From positions 1 through 19,602 of the forward strand of contig JAAYMP010000045.1 in the NCBI GenBank assembly GCA_012521315.1: 19,602 bases of DNA, in the 5' to 3' direction. The translations under genes and the position numbers were made by a program. Position 1 is the stretch's first letter. Every line of letters starts with the position of its first letter. This DNA comes from Bacillota bacterium (GTDB taxonomy: Bacteria; Bacillota; UBA4882; UBA10575). The notes beneath the pieces were generated by a model. That model ran no database searches and had not been told where the DNA came from. It saw only the letters and a list, made by a program, of their open reading frames with translations. Of the stretch, positions 1 through 9,049 are shown piece after piece.

Positions 1-1263
1 GATCGCCCCCGCCAGAATCGCCTGCACCGCCGCATCTTCACCGTCAAAGACCCGGGCCGGGCCCTCATGCACCAGCATCGCTTCCGCCACCGCGCTCCGC
101 TTGACCACGCTCCCGTTGGGGGCCAGGTTCCCTTTGAGCACCGCGATCCCCCCGGTCGGCGCGTATGGTTGATCGATGGGCCGGATCACCGTGGAATCCA
201 GGTTTTCCGCCGCCGCGATGTTCGCGCCGATGCTTTGGCCGGTGACGGTGAGACAACCCTCCTGCAAAAGCCCTTTGCGGGAAAGCTCCTTCATGACCGC
301 CGGAATCCCGCCGGCCGCGTCCAAGTCCTCGACAAAATGATTACCGGCCGGGGCCAGCCGGCACAAATTGGGGGTTTGGGCACTGATCGCATCGGCCTTA
401 TCCAGGTCAAACGCGACCCCCGCTTCGTAGGCAATCGCCGCCAAATGCAAAATGCTGTTGGTACTGCCGCCCAGCGCCATGTCGACGGCCAGGGCATTAT
501 GGAAAGCGTCGGGCGTCAAGATCGCCCGCGGCCTGATCTCCTTTTTGACCAGCTCCATGATTTGCATCCCGGTCGCCTTCGCCAGCCGGAGCCGGGCCGA
601 ATACACCGCCGGAATCGTCCCGTTCCCGGGTAAAGCCATCCCCAGCGCTTCGGTGAGGCAGTTCATGCTGTTGGCGGTGAACATCCCGGAACAGGAGCCG
701 CAGGTGGGGCAGGAGCGGTCTTCATACTCCGCCAGTTCCTGCTGGTCCATCTTCCCGGCCTGAAAAGCACCGACGGCCTCAAACATATTGGTCAGGCTGA
801 TCTCTTTTTTCCTGGTCCGTCCTTTGAGCATCGGCCCGCCGCTCACGACAAGCGCCGGGATATTGAGGCGAGCCGCCGCCATCAGCATACCCGGAACGAT
901 CTTGTCACAGTTGGGAACCAACACCAGCCCGTCAAACCCATGGGCTAGGGTCATTGCTTCAATACTGTCGGCGATCAACTCCCGGGTCGGCAGGGAATAA
1001 TGCATCCCGATATGGCCCATGGCAATCCCGTCACAGACCCCGATCGCCGGAAACTCAATGGGCGTTCCCCCCGCCAGCGCCACGCCGGTCTTGACCGCCG
1101 CTGTGATCTGGTCCAGGTGCATATGGCCCGGCACGATCTGGCTTTGCGCGTTGACAATCCCGATCAACGGCCGGTTGATCTCTTCCTCCGTTAAACCCAA
1201 CGCTTTAAAAAGAGAGCGGTGGGGGGCCCGCTCCAAACCGACTTTTACCGCATCACTCCGCAT
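1..1263 (-). CDS. ilvD: Dihydroxy-acid dehydratase, 3' end beyond window
   Basis: Dehydrates 2,3-dihydroxy-isovalerate and 2,3-dihydroxy-3-methylvalerate to the keto acids that precede valine/leucine and isoleucine. The reading frame from the ATG at 1263 stays open to the left edge, giving 421 codons of a family usually near 555, so the C-terminal quarter is missing only because the window ends. The protein starts MRSDAVKVGLERAPHRSL. It has VPNCDKIVPGM near residues 117-127 and CPTCGSCSGMF near 185-195, which carry the iron-sulfur cysteines, and GPARVFDGEDAA near the cut end, all typical of IlvD. A GGGGTGAT ribosome site lies 5 nt before the ATG. It is the last gene of the operon visible here, 27 bp after leuB. 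Identity is essentially certain. Confidence 0.96.
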   Translation of the reverse strand, partial: MRSDAVKVGLERAPHRSLFKALGLTEEEINRPLIGIVNAQSQIVPGHMHLDQITAAVKTGVALAGGTPIEFPAIGVCDGIAMGHIGMHYSLPTRELIADSIEAMTLAHGFDGLVLVPNCDKIVPGMLMAAARLNIPALVVSGGPMLKGRTRKKEISLTNMFEAVGAFQAGKMDQQELAEYEDRSCPTCGSCSGMFTANSMNCLTEALGMALPGNGTIPAVYSARLRLAKATGMQIMELVKKEIRPRAILTPDAFHNALAVDMALGGSTNSILHLAAIAYEAGVAFDLDKADAISAQTPNLCRLAPAGNHFVEDLDAAGGIPAVMKELSRKGLLQEGCLTVTGQSIGANIAAAENLDSTVIRPIDQPYAPTGGIAVLKGNLAPNGSVVKRSAVAEAMLVHEGPARVFDGEDAAVQAILAGAI

Positions 1264-1290
1264 CGGATCACCCCTATTCTTAACATAGTA

Positions 1291-2382
1291 CTAGGCTCCT
1301 TTGGTGATCTGCTCGCAAATCAGCTGCCCCATTTGCCCCGTGCCGACCAGGGTCTGGCCCGGACTCATAATGTCACCGGTCCGGTAACCCGCAGCCAACA
1401 CCTGTTCCACCGCGCTGGCGATGGCCTCCGCCTCTTGGGTAAGGCCAAAAGAGTACCGGAGCATCATCGCCGCCGACAAAACGGTGGCAATCGGGTTGGC
1501 CCGGTCTTGTCCAGCCAGATCGGGGGCCGAACCGTGCACCGGTTCGTAGAGGCCGAAATTCCCCTGACCGAGGCTGGCCGAAGGCAGCATCCCGATGGAA
1601 CCCGTAATCATACTGGCTTCGTCGGATAAGATATCCCCAAACATATTGGTGGTGAGGATGACGTCAAACTGCTGCGGATTGCGCACCAGTTGCATCGCAG
1701 CGTTGTCCACATACATGTGGTTCAACTCCACCTCCGGGTAGTCGGCGGCCACCCGGGTCACCACCGCCCGCCACAGGCGGGAACTCTCCAGGACGTTCGC
1801 TTTGTCCACGTTGGTCACCCGCCGGCGCCGCCCGGAGGCAATTTCAAAAGCAACCCGGGCGATCCGTTCCACTTCAGCTTCACTGTACACTTCGGTGTCA
1901 AAGGCTTCCTGCCCCCGCTCCGCCGTCGCCCGGCGGCCGCGGGGACCAAAATAGATACCGCCGGTCAATTCGCGGACCACCAACAGATCAAGCCCTTCCC
2001 CGATGATCTCCGGCTTGAGGGGACAGGCCGCGCACAGTTGTTTGAACAAAAAAGCCGGCCGGAGGTTGGCATAAAGGCCAAGCCGGCTCCGGAGGCCGAG
2101 GAGCGCCATCTCCGGTCTCTGCTCACCGGGCAGATGATCCCATTTCTCCCCGCCGACGGCCCCCAGAAGCACCGCATCGCTGGTCCGGCACTCCGCCACC
2201 GTCGCTTCCGGTAACGCCTCGCCGGTGGCGTCAATGGCACAGCCGCCGGCCAACAGTTCTTTATATTCAAAATCGTGTCCATAGGTAGCAGCGACCCGGT
2301 CCAAGACCCGCAAGGCCTGGCTGACAATCTCGGGACCAATTCCGTCCCCGGGAATCACTGCGATTCTGTAGCTTTTACCCAC
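1291..2382 (-). CDS. leuB: 3-Isopropylmalate dehydrogenase
   Basis: Oxidises and decarboxylates 3-isopropylmalate to 2-ketoisocaproate with NAD+; in this operon it probably also handles the methylmalate intermediate of the CimA isoleucine route (inference). The 363-residue length is normal. Visible motifs are VIPGDGIGPE at the N-terminus, the substrate arginines in LGLYANLRPA and VVRELTGGIYFGPRG, the catalytic Lys in VDKANVLESS, the metal aspartates in TNMFGDILSDEASM, and the NAD-binding GLYEPVHGSAPD. The start is GTG at 2382 with AAGGTGG a few nt upstream. It lies 81 bp after leuD and just before ilvD, in a leuC-leuD-leuB order. Confidence 0.96.
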   Translation of the reverse strand: MGKSYRIAVIPGDGIGPEIVSQALRVLDRVAATYGHDFEYKELLAGGCAIDATGEALPEATVAECRTSDAVLLGAVGGEKWDHLPGEQRPEMALLGLRSRLGLYANLRPAFLFKQLCAACPLKPEIIGEGLDLLVVRELTGGIYFGPRGRRATAERGQEAFDTEVYSEAEVERIARVAFEIASGRRRRVTNVDKANVLESSRLWRAVVTRVAADYPEVELNHMYVDNAAMQLVRNPQQFDVILTTNMFGDILSDEASMITGSIGMLPSASLGQGNFGLYEPVHGSAPDLAGQDRANPIATVLSAAMMLRYSFGLTQEAEAIASAVEQVLAAGYRTGDIMSPGQTLVGTGQMGQLICEQITKGA

Positions 2383-2463
2383 CGGCCCACCTTCCTTCCG
2401 TCCGTCCTCGCGTCGAGTTGATCTTGCCCTTGATTAAGCCAAAGCCGGCGCTTCACGCCAGAC

Positions 2464-2976
2464 CTAATGGCTGTTCTCCGCGTGACCCCTGTGTGCGGCC
2501 TTCACGCGGTTGATCAGGCCGTCCGCCGCCATGATCTCCTTCATAAACGCCGGGAAGGGTTCGGCCTGAAAGGTCTTGTTCTTGGTCAAATTGACGATCT
2601 CCCCCCGGTCGAAGTCGACCGCCAACTCATCGCCGGTCTCCGTCCACTGGACCGCCTCCGGACACTCGAGAATCGGCAGGCCGATATTGACCGCATTCCG
2701 GTAAAAGATCCGGGCAAAAGTAGAGGCAATGACGCAGGAGACGCCCGCCGCCTTGATCGCCAGGGGCGCATGCTCCCGCGAGGAACCGCAGCCGAAGTTT
2801 TTGCCCGCGACAATGATATCCCCGGGTTGCACCTTTTGGCGGAACTCCGGATCCAGATCCTCCAGGCAGTGGGCCGCCAGTTCCTCGGGGTCGAACGTGT
2901 TGAGGTAGCGGGCGGGGATGATCACATCCGTATCAACATTGTCTTGGTACCTGAATACTCTCCCTTTCGCTTTCAT
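2464..2976 (-). CDS. leuD: 3-Isopropylmalate dehydratase small subunit
   Basis: Small (swivel-domain) subunit of isopropylmalate isomerase, partner of the LeuC encoded just upstream. The 170-residue protein starts MKAKGRVFRYQDNVDTD. It contains the family blocks GKNFGCGSSREHAP and FARIFYRNAVNIGLP, which help bind substrate next to the LeuC cluster. The frame is open far upstream, into leuC in another frame, but AGGAGG and the start of homology favour ATG 2976; the adjacent ATG at 2979 is equally possible. The C-terminal tail NRVKAAHRGHAENSH is slightly longer than usual. leuC ends 44 bp upstream. Confidence 0.94.
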   Translation of the reverse strand: MKAKGRVFRYQDNVDTDVIIPARYLNTFDPEELAAHCLEDLDPEFRQKVQPGDIIVAGKNFGCGSSREHAPLAIKAAGVSCVIASTFARIFYRNAVNIGLPILECPEAVQWTETGDELAVDFDRGEIVNLTKNKTFQAEPFPAFMKEIMAADGLINRVKAAHRGHAENSH

Positions 2977-3020
2977 CATAAACCTCCTCCAGGAAGCTGG
3001 AATATCCCGTTCATTCCGGC

Positions 3021-4280
3021 TTATAACTTTGCCGGGTCCGTGAGCTTTCCGGTAAGGGCCGAAGCCGCCGCCACCGCCGGGCTGGCCAGGTAAACTTCGG
3101 ATCCGGGATGCCCCATCCGCCCGACAAAATTCCGGTTGGTCGTCGCCACGGCCCGCTCGCCCTTGGCAAGAATCCCCATGTGCCCGCCGAGACAGGGCCC
3201 ACAAGTCGGCGTGGAGACCACCGCCCCCGCCTCCACCAGGTCGGCGATGATCCCCTCCCGCAGGGCCTCAAGGTAAATCCGCTGCGTTCCCGGGAAGACC
3301 AGGACCCGCACGCCCTTCTTTACCTTTCGTCCTTTCAGGATCTGCGCCGCGGTGCGCAGATCCGACAACCGCCCGTTGGTGCAGGACCCGATCACCACCT
3401 GGTCGATGGCGATCTCACCCACCTCGTCAATGGTCCGCGTATTCGAGGGCAAGTGCGGAAAGGCCACCGTCGGCTTGAGCGCACCGAGGTCGATCACGTA
3501 CTCTTCATCGTAGACCGCATCCGGGTCCGGTTCGTAAACGCGCCAGGGTTTGGTCGCATGTTCCTGCACATAGGCGACGGTCTTCTCGTCCACCGGGAAG
3601 ATGCCGTTTTTCGCCCCGGCCTCCACCGCCATATTGGCAATGGTAAACCGGTCGTCCATCGACAGGTGGGCCAGCCCGTCCCCGGCAAACTCCATGGACT
3701 TGTAGCGGGCGCCGTCCACCCCGATCCGCCCGATAATATGGAGGATGATATCCTTCCCCAACACCCATGGGCGGGGTTTGTTTTGGAGGATAAACTTCAG
3801 GGCGGATGGAGCTTTAAACCACGCGCGACCGGTGGCCATCCCCGCCGCCATATCGGTGCTGCCCACCCCGGTGGCGAAGGCCCCCAAAGCCCCGTAGGTG
3901 CAGGTGTGCGAATCGGCGCCGATGATCAAGTCACCCGGGACCGCCAGGCCTTGCTCGGGGATGAGGCAATGCTCGACCCCCATCGCCCCGACCTCAAAGT
4001 AGTGCTCGATCCCCATCTCACGGGCAAACTCCCGGATCATCCGGCACTGCTCCGCCGCTTTAATGTCTTTATTCGGCGTGAAATGGTCGGGGACGATGGC
4101 GATCTTTTTCCGGTCGAAGACCCGGGTTAAACCGGTCTTGCGAAACTCGTGGACCGCCACCGGGGTCGTCACATCGTTACCCAAGACCAGATCGAGATCC
4201 GCCTCGATCAACTGCCCCGGCCGGACCGTTTCCAACCCCGCGTGGACGGCCAGGATCTTTTGTGACATGGTCATTCCCAT
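3021..4280 (-). CDS. leuC: 3-Isopropylmalate dehydratase large subunit (LeuC2/HacA-like length)
   Basis: Aconitase-family large subunit that isomerises 2- to 3-isopropylmalate using a [4Fe-4S] cluster; it may also isomerise citramalate, since cimA precedes it (inference). At 419 residues it belongs to the short LeuC type rather than the roughly 470-residue enterobacterial type. Motifs: GADSHTCTYGALGAFATGVG, the cluster cysteines in VIGSCTNGRLSD and TPTCGPCLGGHMG, and the C-terminal NRNFVGRMGHPGS. The ATG at 4280 has GGAGG 8 nt upstream. Only 14 bp separate it from the cimA stop, so the two are probably cotranscribed and translationally close. Confidence 0.95.
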   Translation of the reverse strand: MGMTMSQKILAVHAGLETVRPGQLIEADLDLVLGNDVTTPVAVHEFRKTGLTRVFDRKKIAIVPDHFTPNKDIKAAEQCRMIREFAREMGIEHYFEVGAMGVEHCLIPEQGLAVPGDLIIGADSHTCTYGALGAFATGVGSTDMAAGMATGRAWFKAPSALKFILQNKPRPWVLGKDIILHIIGRIGVDGARYKSMEFAGDGLAHLSMDDRFTIANMAVEAGAKNGIFPVDEKTVAYVQEHATKPWRVYEPDPDAVYDEEYVIDLGALKPTVAFPHLPSNTRTIDEVGEIAIDQVVIGSCTNGRLSDLRTAAQILKGRKVKKGVRVLVFPGTQRIYLEALREGIIADLVEAGAVVSTPTCGPCLGGHMGILAKGERAVATTNRNFVGRMGHPGSEVYLASPAVAAASALTGKLTDPAKL

Positions 4281-4294
4281 TTTGCTTTCCTCCG

Positions 4295-5893
4295 TTACAG
4301 GTAGACTTTCATCTTTTTTTCCAGTTCTTTCAATAGCTTATACTCGATGGAATCGACCAGGGCAATCCAACTGGCTTCTATTATGTCGGTGGAGACCCCA
4401 ACGGTGGTCCAGACCGCTTCCCCGTCGGTCGATTCGATCAGCACCCGGACCTTGGCGGCGGTCGCCCGGTTGGAATCGATGACCCGGACCTTAAAATCGG
4501 TCAGGTGCACCTGGGACAGTTCCGGGTAGAACACCTCCAGCACCTTGCGCAAGGCCCGGTCGAGGGCATGCACCGGGCCGTTCCCCTCGGCGGCCGTTAT
4601 TTCCGTTTTTCCGTCCACGTTCACTTTGATCAGCGCCGCGGCCGATGCCCCCATCAACTTTGTTTGCTCCGTGACGAGTTTAAAATTCTCCAGTTCGAAA
4701 AAGGGTTTATACTTGCCCAACTGTTTACGGACGATAAGTTCAAACGTGCTTTCCGCCCCTTCAAACTGGTAACCCTCGTGCTCCATCTCTTTGATCCGTT
4801 GGATGATCTTCTCGGCCTCCGGCGAATCCTTGTCGATCTGCGGCACAATTTCCTTAATCTTCTCCACGATCGTTTTCCGGCCCGCCACCTCGGACATGAG
4901 AAACCTTCTCTTGTTCCCGACCAGAGCGGGGTCAATATGCTCAAAGGAACTGGCGGCTTTGGTCACGCCGTCAATATGCATCCCGCCCTTATGGGCAAAG
5001 GCCGAATTGCCCACGTATGGCTCCCGCCGGTTCAAGCTGATATTGGCAATCTCGGCAATCACCCGGGCCGTATAGGTCAGGTTTTTCATCTGCTCCTCCG
5101 GGATACACGGGTAACCCTTTTTCAACTGGAGGTTGGGGATGATTGTACTGAGGTTGGCATTGCCGCACCTTTCCCCGAAGCCAAGGTAAGTACCCTGGAC
5201 ATGGGTCGCCCCGGCCTCCACGGCCAGAATCGAATTGGCCACCGCCAGCCCACAGTCATTATGGGTGTGAATCCCGATCTTGGTCTTGAACTTCTCCGTG
5301 ACCAGCCGGACAATCTCGGCCACCTCCGACGGGAAACAGCCGCCATTGGTATCACAGAGGACCAGGCAGTCGGCGCCCGCCGCGCAAGCCGCCTGCAGAG
5401 TCTGGAGGGCGTAGTCCGGATTGTTTTTGTAACCGTCAAAGAAATGCTCCGCATCGTAGATTACTTCCTTGCCCCGCTCTTTGAAGAAGGCAACGGTCTC
5501 GCCGATCATGCGCAGGTTCTCTTCCAGCGTGGTCCGGATCACCTCCGTCACATGAAAATCCCAGCTTTTGCCAAAGATAGCGACCACGGGCGTATCGGCG
5601 CCCAGGAGGGCGATGACGTTCTTATCCTGGTCCACCGGAAGATCGCGCCGCCGGGTACTGCCGAAGGCCACCAGCTTCGCATGGCGCAGGGAAACCGCCC
5701 GCATCCGCCCGAAAAACTCCAGATCTTTTGGGTTGGAGCCGGGATTGCCGGCTTCAATGTATGTAACCCCCAAGTTATCCAGGGCCGCCACGATCTTCAG
5801 CTTATCCTCGACGGAAAAGGAGATCCCTTCCGCCTGCGCGCCATCCCGCAGGGTGGAATCGAAGATCTCAACCTTGGGCTGCAAACCAATCAC
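4295..5893 (-). CDS. cimA: (R)-citramalate synthase
   Basis: Condenses pyruvate with acetyl-CoA to citramalate, the first step of the threonine-independent isoleucine route. The 532-residue protein is a DRE-TIM metallolyase with FDSTLRDGAQAEGISFS near residue 11 (catalytic Arg-Asp), HTHNDCGLAVANS (metal histidines) and GFGERCGNANLS, plus a C-terminal LeuA-type allosteric dimer domain ending GVSTDIIEASWIALVDSIEYKLL. The DGAQAEGISFS version and the FGRMRAVSL region fit the citramalate synthase branch rather than 2-isopropylmalate synthase; LeuA is encoded separately 29 bp upstream. The start is GTG 5893 or TTG 5884; an AGAGGGG site better fits the TTG. The function call rests on subfamily sequence features, not on assay. 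Confidence 0.92.
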   Translation of the reverse strand: MIGLQPKVEIFDSTLRDGAQAEGISFSVEDKLKIVAALDNLGVTYIEAGNPGSNPKDLEFFGRMRAVSLRHAKLVAFGSTRRRDLPVDQDKNVIALLGADTPVVAIFGKSWDFHVTEVIRTTLEENLRMIGETVAFFKERGKEVIYDAEHFFDGYKNNPDYALQTLQAACAAGADCLVLCDTNGGCFPSEVAEIVRLVTEKFKTKIGIHTHNDCGLAVANSILAVEAGATHVQGTYLGFGERCGNANLSTIIPNLQLKKGYPCIPEEQMKNLTYTARVIAEIANISLNRREPYVGNSAFAHKGGMHIDGVTKAASSFEHIDPALVGNKRRFLMSEVAGRKTIVEKIKEIVPQIDKDSPEAEKIIQRIKEMEHEGYQFEGAESTFELIVRKQLGKYKPFFELENFKLVTEQTKLMGASAAALIKVNVDGKTEITAAEGNGPVHALDRALRKVLEVFYPELSQVHLTDFKVRVIDSNRATAAKVRVLIESTDGEAVWTTVGVSTDIIEASWIALVDSIEYKLLKELEKKMKVYL

Positions 5894-5922
5894 CCCTCTT
5901 CTCTTCCTCTTCCTGGGCCTTC

Positions 5923-7458
5923 CTAAACCTGCGCTTCCAGTTTTTCTTCGTAAATCATCTTGTTGATGGCATTAATATAAGAAAGGACGCTGGCCTCAAA
6001 GATGTCAGTGCTGACCCCTTTTCCCGTAAAGATCCGCCCGTTACGCCGGATCCGCACATAAGCCTCACCCTGGGCATCTTGACCCTCCGTGACCGAATGG
6101 ACCTTGTAGTCTTCAAGGACAAAGGAATGGCCGACGATCTTCTCGATCGCTTTGAAGGCGGCGTAGACCGGCCCGTCGCCCGTGGAAACCTCCTCCAGCA
6201 CCTCCGCCGTGCCGTTCCCTTTGCTCAGCCGGACCAGAGCCGTCGCCGTGAAGGTGTTCCCGGTGTTGATCACAAACTGTTCCAGTTTGTAAACGGCGGG
6301 AATCTCCACTTTTTTCTGGGCGACCAGCACCTCCAGGTCAGCATCGTGGACCACCTTTTTCTTGTCGGCCAGTACCTTGAACTTGGCAAAGGCTTCATCC
6401 AGCTCTTCCTTGGTCAAGGCGTAACCGAGCGCCTTTAAACGCTCTTCAAAGGCATGCCGCCCGGAATGTTTCCCCAAGACCATCGTGTTTTTTTGCAGCC
6501 CGATCGACTCCGGGGTCATAATCTCATAAGTACTGCGGTTAGCCAGGATCCCGTGCTGGTGGATCCCGGCTTCATGGGCGAAGGCGTTGGCCCCGACAAT
6601 CGCCTTGTTGGGCTGGACCGCCACGCCGGTGATATTGGTCAGCAGTTTGGAAGAGCGGTGAATCTGCCGCGTGTCCACCCCCAGCTCCACATCGAAAAGG
6701 TCATTACGGGTCTTCAGCGACATCACGATCTCTTCCAAGGCGGCGTTTCCCGCCCGCTCGCCGATGCCGTTAATGGTACACTCCACCTGATTCACCCCGG
6801 CCCGGACCGCCGCCAACGAGTTGGCAACGGCCATTCCCAGGTCGTTATGGCAATGGACCGAAAGGATCACCTGGTCGATCCCGGGCACCCGCTCCCGGAG
6901 ATAATGAATTAACCGGACAAACTCCTCGGGGGTGGTGTAACCGACCGTGTCCGGGACATTGATCCGGTTCGCCCCCGCGGCAATGGCCGTCGCAAAGACC
7001 CGGCAGAGAAAATCCGGGTCGCTGCGGGTCGCGTCCTCAGCCGAAAACTCCACGTTTGGACTGAATTTCCGGGCGTAGGCCACCATCGCTTTGGTCCGGT
7101 CCAACACCTCTTCCCGGGTCATCTTCAATTTGTATTGCATATGGATCTCCGAGGTGGCGATGAAGGTGTGGATCAGCGGATCCGCCGCTTGTTGCAACGC
7201 TTCGGCCGCCCGAGCAATATCCTTCTCATGCGCCCGGGCCAGACTGGCCACGGTACAGTCCTTCACCGTCTCGGCGATCGCTTTCACCGCCTGAAAATCA
7301 CCGGGTGAAGCAATGGCAAAGCCGGCCTCAATGACATCAACCTTGAGACGCTCCAGTTGTTTTGCCATCTCAACCTTTTCCTGAATGTTCATACTGCAAC
7401 CGGGGGACTGTTCCCCGTCTCTTAACGTTGTGTCAAAAATATACACTCGTCTGGCCAT
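5923..7458 (-). CDS. leuA: 2-Isopropylmalate synthase
   Basis: Commits 2-ketoisovalerate to leucine by condensing it with acetyl-CoA. At 511 residues it is the standard bacterial length. Motifs: FDTTLRDGEQSPGCSMN near residue 8, SVHCHNDLGMAVANS (metal ligands), NGIGERAGNAALEE, HEAGIHQHG and LGKHSGRHAF, then a C-terminal regulatory domain ending FTGKGVSTDIFEASVLSYI, where leucine normally feeds back. The ATG at 7458 has GGAGGAG 5-6 nt upstream. It lies 72 bp after ilvC and 29 bp before cimA, so both acyl-CoA-condensing enzymes of the pathway are adjacent and could derive from one ancestral gene. Confidence 0.97.
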   Translation of the reverse strand: MARRVYIFDTTLRDGEQSPGCSMNIQEKVEMAKQLERLKVDVIEAGFAIASPGDFQAVKAIAETVKDCTVASLARAHEKDIARAAEALQQAADPLIHTFIATSEIHMQYKLKMTREEVLDRTKAMVAYARKFSPNVEFSAEDATRSDPDFLCRVFATAIAAGANRINVPDTVGYTTPEEFVRLIHYLRERVPGIDQVILSVHCHNDLGMAVANSLAAVRAGVNQVECTINGIGERAGNAALEEIVMSLKTRNDLFDVELGVDTRQIHRSSKLLTNITGVAVQPNKAIVGANAFAHEAGIHQHGILANRSTYEIMTPESIGLQKNTMVLGKHSGRHAFEERLKALGYALTKEELDEAFAKFKVLADKKKVVHDADLEVLVAQKKVEIPAVYKLEQFVINTGNTFTATALVRLSKGNGTAEVLEEVSTGDGPVYAAFKAIEKIVGHSFVLEDYKVHSVTEGQDAQGEAYVRIRRNGRIFTGKGVSTDIFEASVLSYINAINKMIYEEKLEAQV

Positions 7459-7530
7459 GGTTCTCCTCCCCGCTTAAAAAAGCTCTCCCTGTCTTTTCCC
7501 CTTTTTCCACGCGCCAGGCGCCGCCGGTAA

Positions 7531-8520
7531 TTACTTGTTCCAACTCATCATCTTGCGCAATTCCCGGCCAACCTGCTCGATCTGGCTTTCCTGTTCCATC
7601 CGGCGTCTGGCGTTGAAGTAGGGCCGGTTGACCTGGTTTTCCAGGAGCCACTTCCGGGCAAAGGTTCCGTCTTTGATCTCCTGGAGAATCTTTTTCATCT
7701 CCTTCCGGGTTTCCTCGGTAATTATCCGTTTCCCGGTGGTGTAGTCACCGAACTCCGCCGTATCCGAAATGGAATAGCGCATCAGGCTCAGCCCGCCCTT
7801 GTAAATCATGTCGATAATCAATTTCATCTCATGAAGACACTCAAAATAGGCGCTTTCCGGTTGGTAACCGGCTTCAACCAGCGTTTCAAAACCGGCCTTG
7901 ATCAATTCGCAGAGACCGCCGCAGAGCACCGCCTGCTCGCCAAAGAGGTCGGTCTCGGTCTCCTCCTGGAAAGTGGTCTCCAGGATCCCGGCCCGCGCCC
8001 CGCCGATCCCGGCCGCATAGGCCAGGGCCAGATCCATGGCGTTGCCGGTCGCATCCTGGTACACCGCGACCAGACACGGGACCCCTCTCCCCTCCTGGTA
8101 CTGGCTGCGGACCGTATGGCCGGGGCCCTCGGGCGCCACCATAAAAACGTTGACGTCCGCCGGAGGCACAATCTGCCCGTAGTGGATATTGAACCCGTGG
8201 GCAAAAGCAAGGCTTTTCCCGGCTTTCAAATGGGGGGCAATGCTTTCCGCGTAGATCCGGGGTTGCTTCTCATCATTGACCAGAATCATAATAATCTCCG
8301 CTTGTCTTGCTGCTTCAGCCGCGGTCGCCACCTTCAACCCGGCTTCTTCAGCCACTTTCCAGGATTTGCTGCCCTCGTAGAGGCCGACCACCACCTTGAC
8401 CCCCGACTCGTGCAGGTTCAAGGCGTGGGCGTGGCCTTGGCTCCCGTAACCAATCACAGCCACCGTTTTTCCCTTTAAAAGCTCCAGGTTGCAATCCTGC
8501 TCATAATACATCTTCGCCAT
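7531..8520 (-). CDS. ilvC: Ketol-acid reductoisomerase, class I, with an altered active-site residue
   Basis: Isomerises and reduces acetolactate or acetohydroxybutyrate with NAD(P)H and Mg2+. The 329-residue class I enzyme has the nucleotide loop VIGYGSQGHAHA near residues 22-33, the catalytic His in FAHGFNIHYG (His108), metal ligands in ETETDLFGEQAVL and CLHEMKLIIDM, and the knotted C-terminal domain. The block that normally reads APKGPGH here reads APEGPGH: Glu131 (codon GAG, around 8128-8130) replaces the Lys equivalent to E. coli Lys155, one of the conserved polar active-site residues. Otherwise the gene is intact. The start ATG 8520 lies inside the 3' end of ilvN (20 bp overlap) with AGGAGG about 10 nt upstream, so the two are probably translationally coupled. 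Confidence 0.95.
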   Translation of the reverse strand: MAKMYYEQDCNLELLKGKTVAVIGYGSQGHAHALNLHESGVKVVVGLYEGSKSWKVAEEAGLKVATAAEAARQAEIIMILVNDEKQPRIYAESIAPHLKAGKSLAFAHGFNIHYGQIVPPADVNVFMVAPEGPGHTVRSQYQEGRGVPCLVAVYQDATGNAMDLALAYAAGIGGARAGILETTFQEETETDLFGEQAVLCGGLCELIKAGFETLVEAGYQPESAYFECLHEMKLIIDMIYKGGLSLMRYSISDTAEFGDYTTGKRIITEETRKEMKKILQEIKDGTFARKWLLENQVNRPYFNARRRMEQESQIEQVGRELRKMMSWNK

Positions 8521-9049
8521 TTCCTGATTCCTCCTCACTTTTTTCACTTTGTTCATAATTTTTCAGCGCTTGGGTACCGCGCTCAATCGCCGTCAGTCCG
8601 GCACGGACAATCTCCACAATACCGTAGGGCTTCATCAACTCGACAAAAGCATTGATCTTGGCTTCATCTCTGGTCATCGCCACCGTCAGGGAGTCGGTTG
8701 CCACGTCAACGGTGTTGGCCCGGAAGATCTCAACCACCTCCATCACCGAGGCCCGGGTCGTTAGGCTCGTCTTCACTTTGATGAGGGCCAATTCGCGGAA
8801 GACCGACCGCTCCGGGTCAAGTTCCACGACGGTAAGCACGTTGACCAGTTTTTTTACCTGTTTTTTGATCTGGTCAAGGATTTGGTCATCACACCGCACC
8901 ACAATTGTCATCCGGGAAATTTTGGGATCTTCCGTCTCTCCCACCGACAAGCTGTCAATGTTGTATCCCCTCCGGCTGAAAAGGCCCGCCACGCGGCTGA
9001 GCACGCCGGATTGGTTTTCCACAAGCACGGACAGTACATGCCTGTTCAT
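8501..9049 (-). CDS. ilvN: Acetolactate synthase small (regulatory) subunit
   Basis: ACT-domain subunit that activates the catalytic acetolactate synthase subunit and gives it valine feedback sensitivity. The 182-residue protein starts MNRHVLSVLVENQSGVLSRV, the standard ACT opening, followed by RRGYNIDSLSVG and a second ACT-like half (RELALIKVKTSLTTRASVMEVVEIF). A charged tail (EQSEKSEEESGNGEDVL) extends past the usual end of about 165 residues. ATG 9049 was chosen because GGGAGG lies 6-7 nt upstream and homology begins there, although the frame is open to 9106. It is the first gene after the T-box. The catalytic partner ilvB, normally directly upstream, is not in the window. Confidence 0.95.
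   Translation of the reverse strand: MNRHVLSVLVENQSGVLSRVAGLFSRRGYNIDSLSVGETEDPKISRMTIVVRCDDQILDQIKKQVKKLVNVLTVVELDPERSVFRELALIKVKTSLTTRASVMEVVEIFRANTVDVATDSLTVAMTRDEAKINAFVELMKPYGIVEIVRAGLTAIERGTQALKNYEQSEKSEEESGNGEDVL

Noticed and set aside
4505..5926. A 473-codon open frame on the plus strand
   Set aside because: It lies wholly antisense to cimA, has no ribosome site or recognisable domain, and is explained by GC-rich codon use on the coding strand. The same applies to the long antisense frames at 3108-4130 and 1690-2214.
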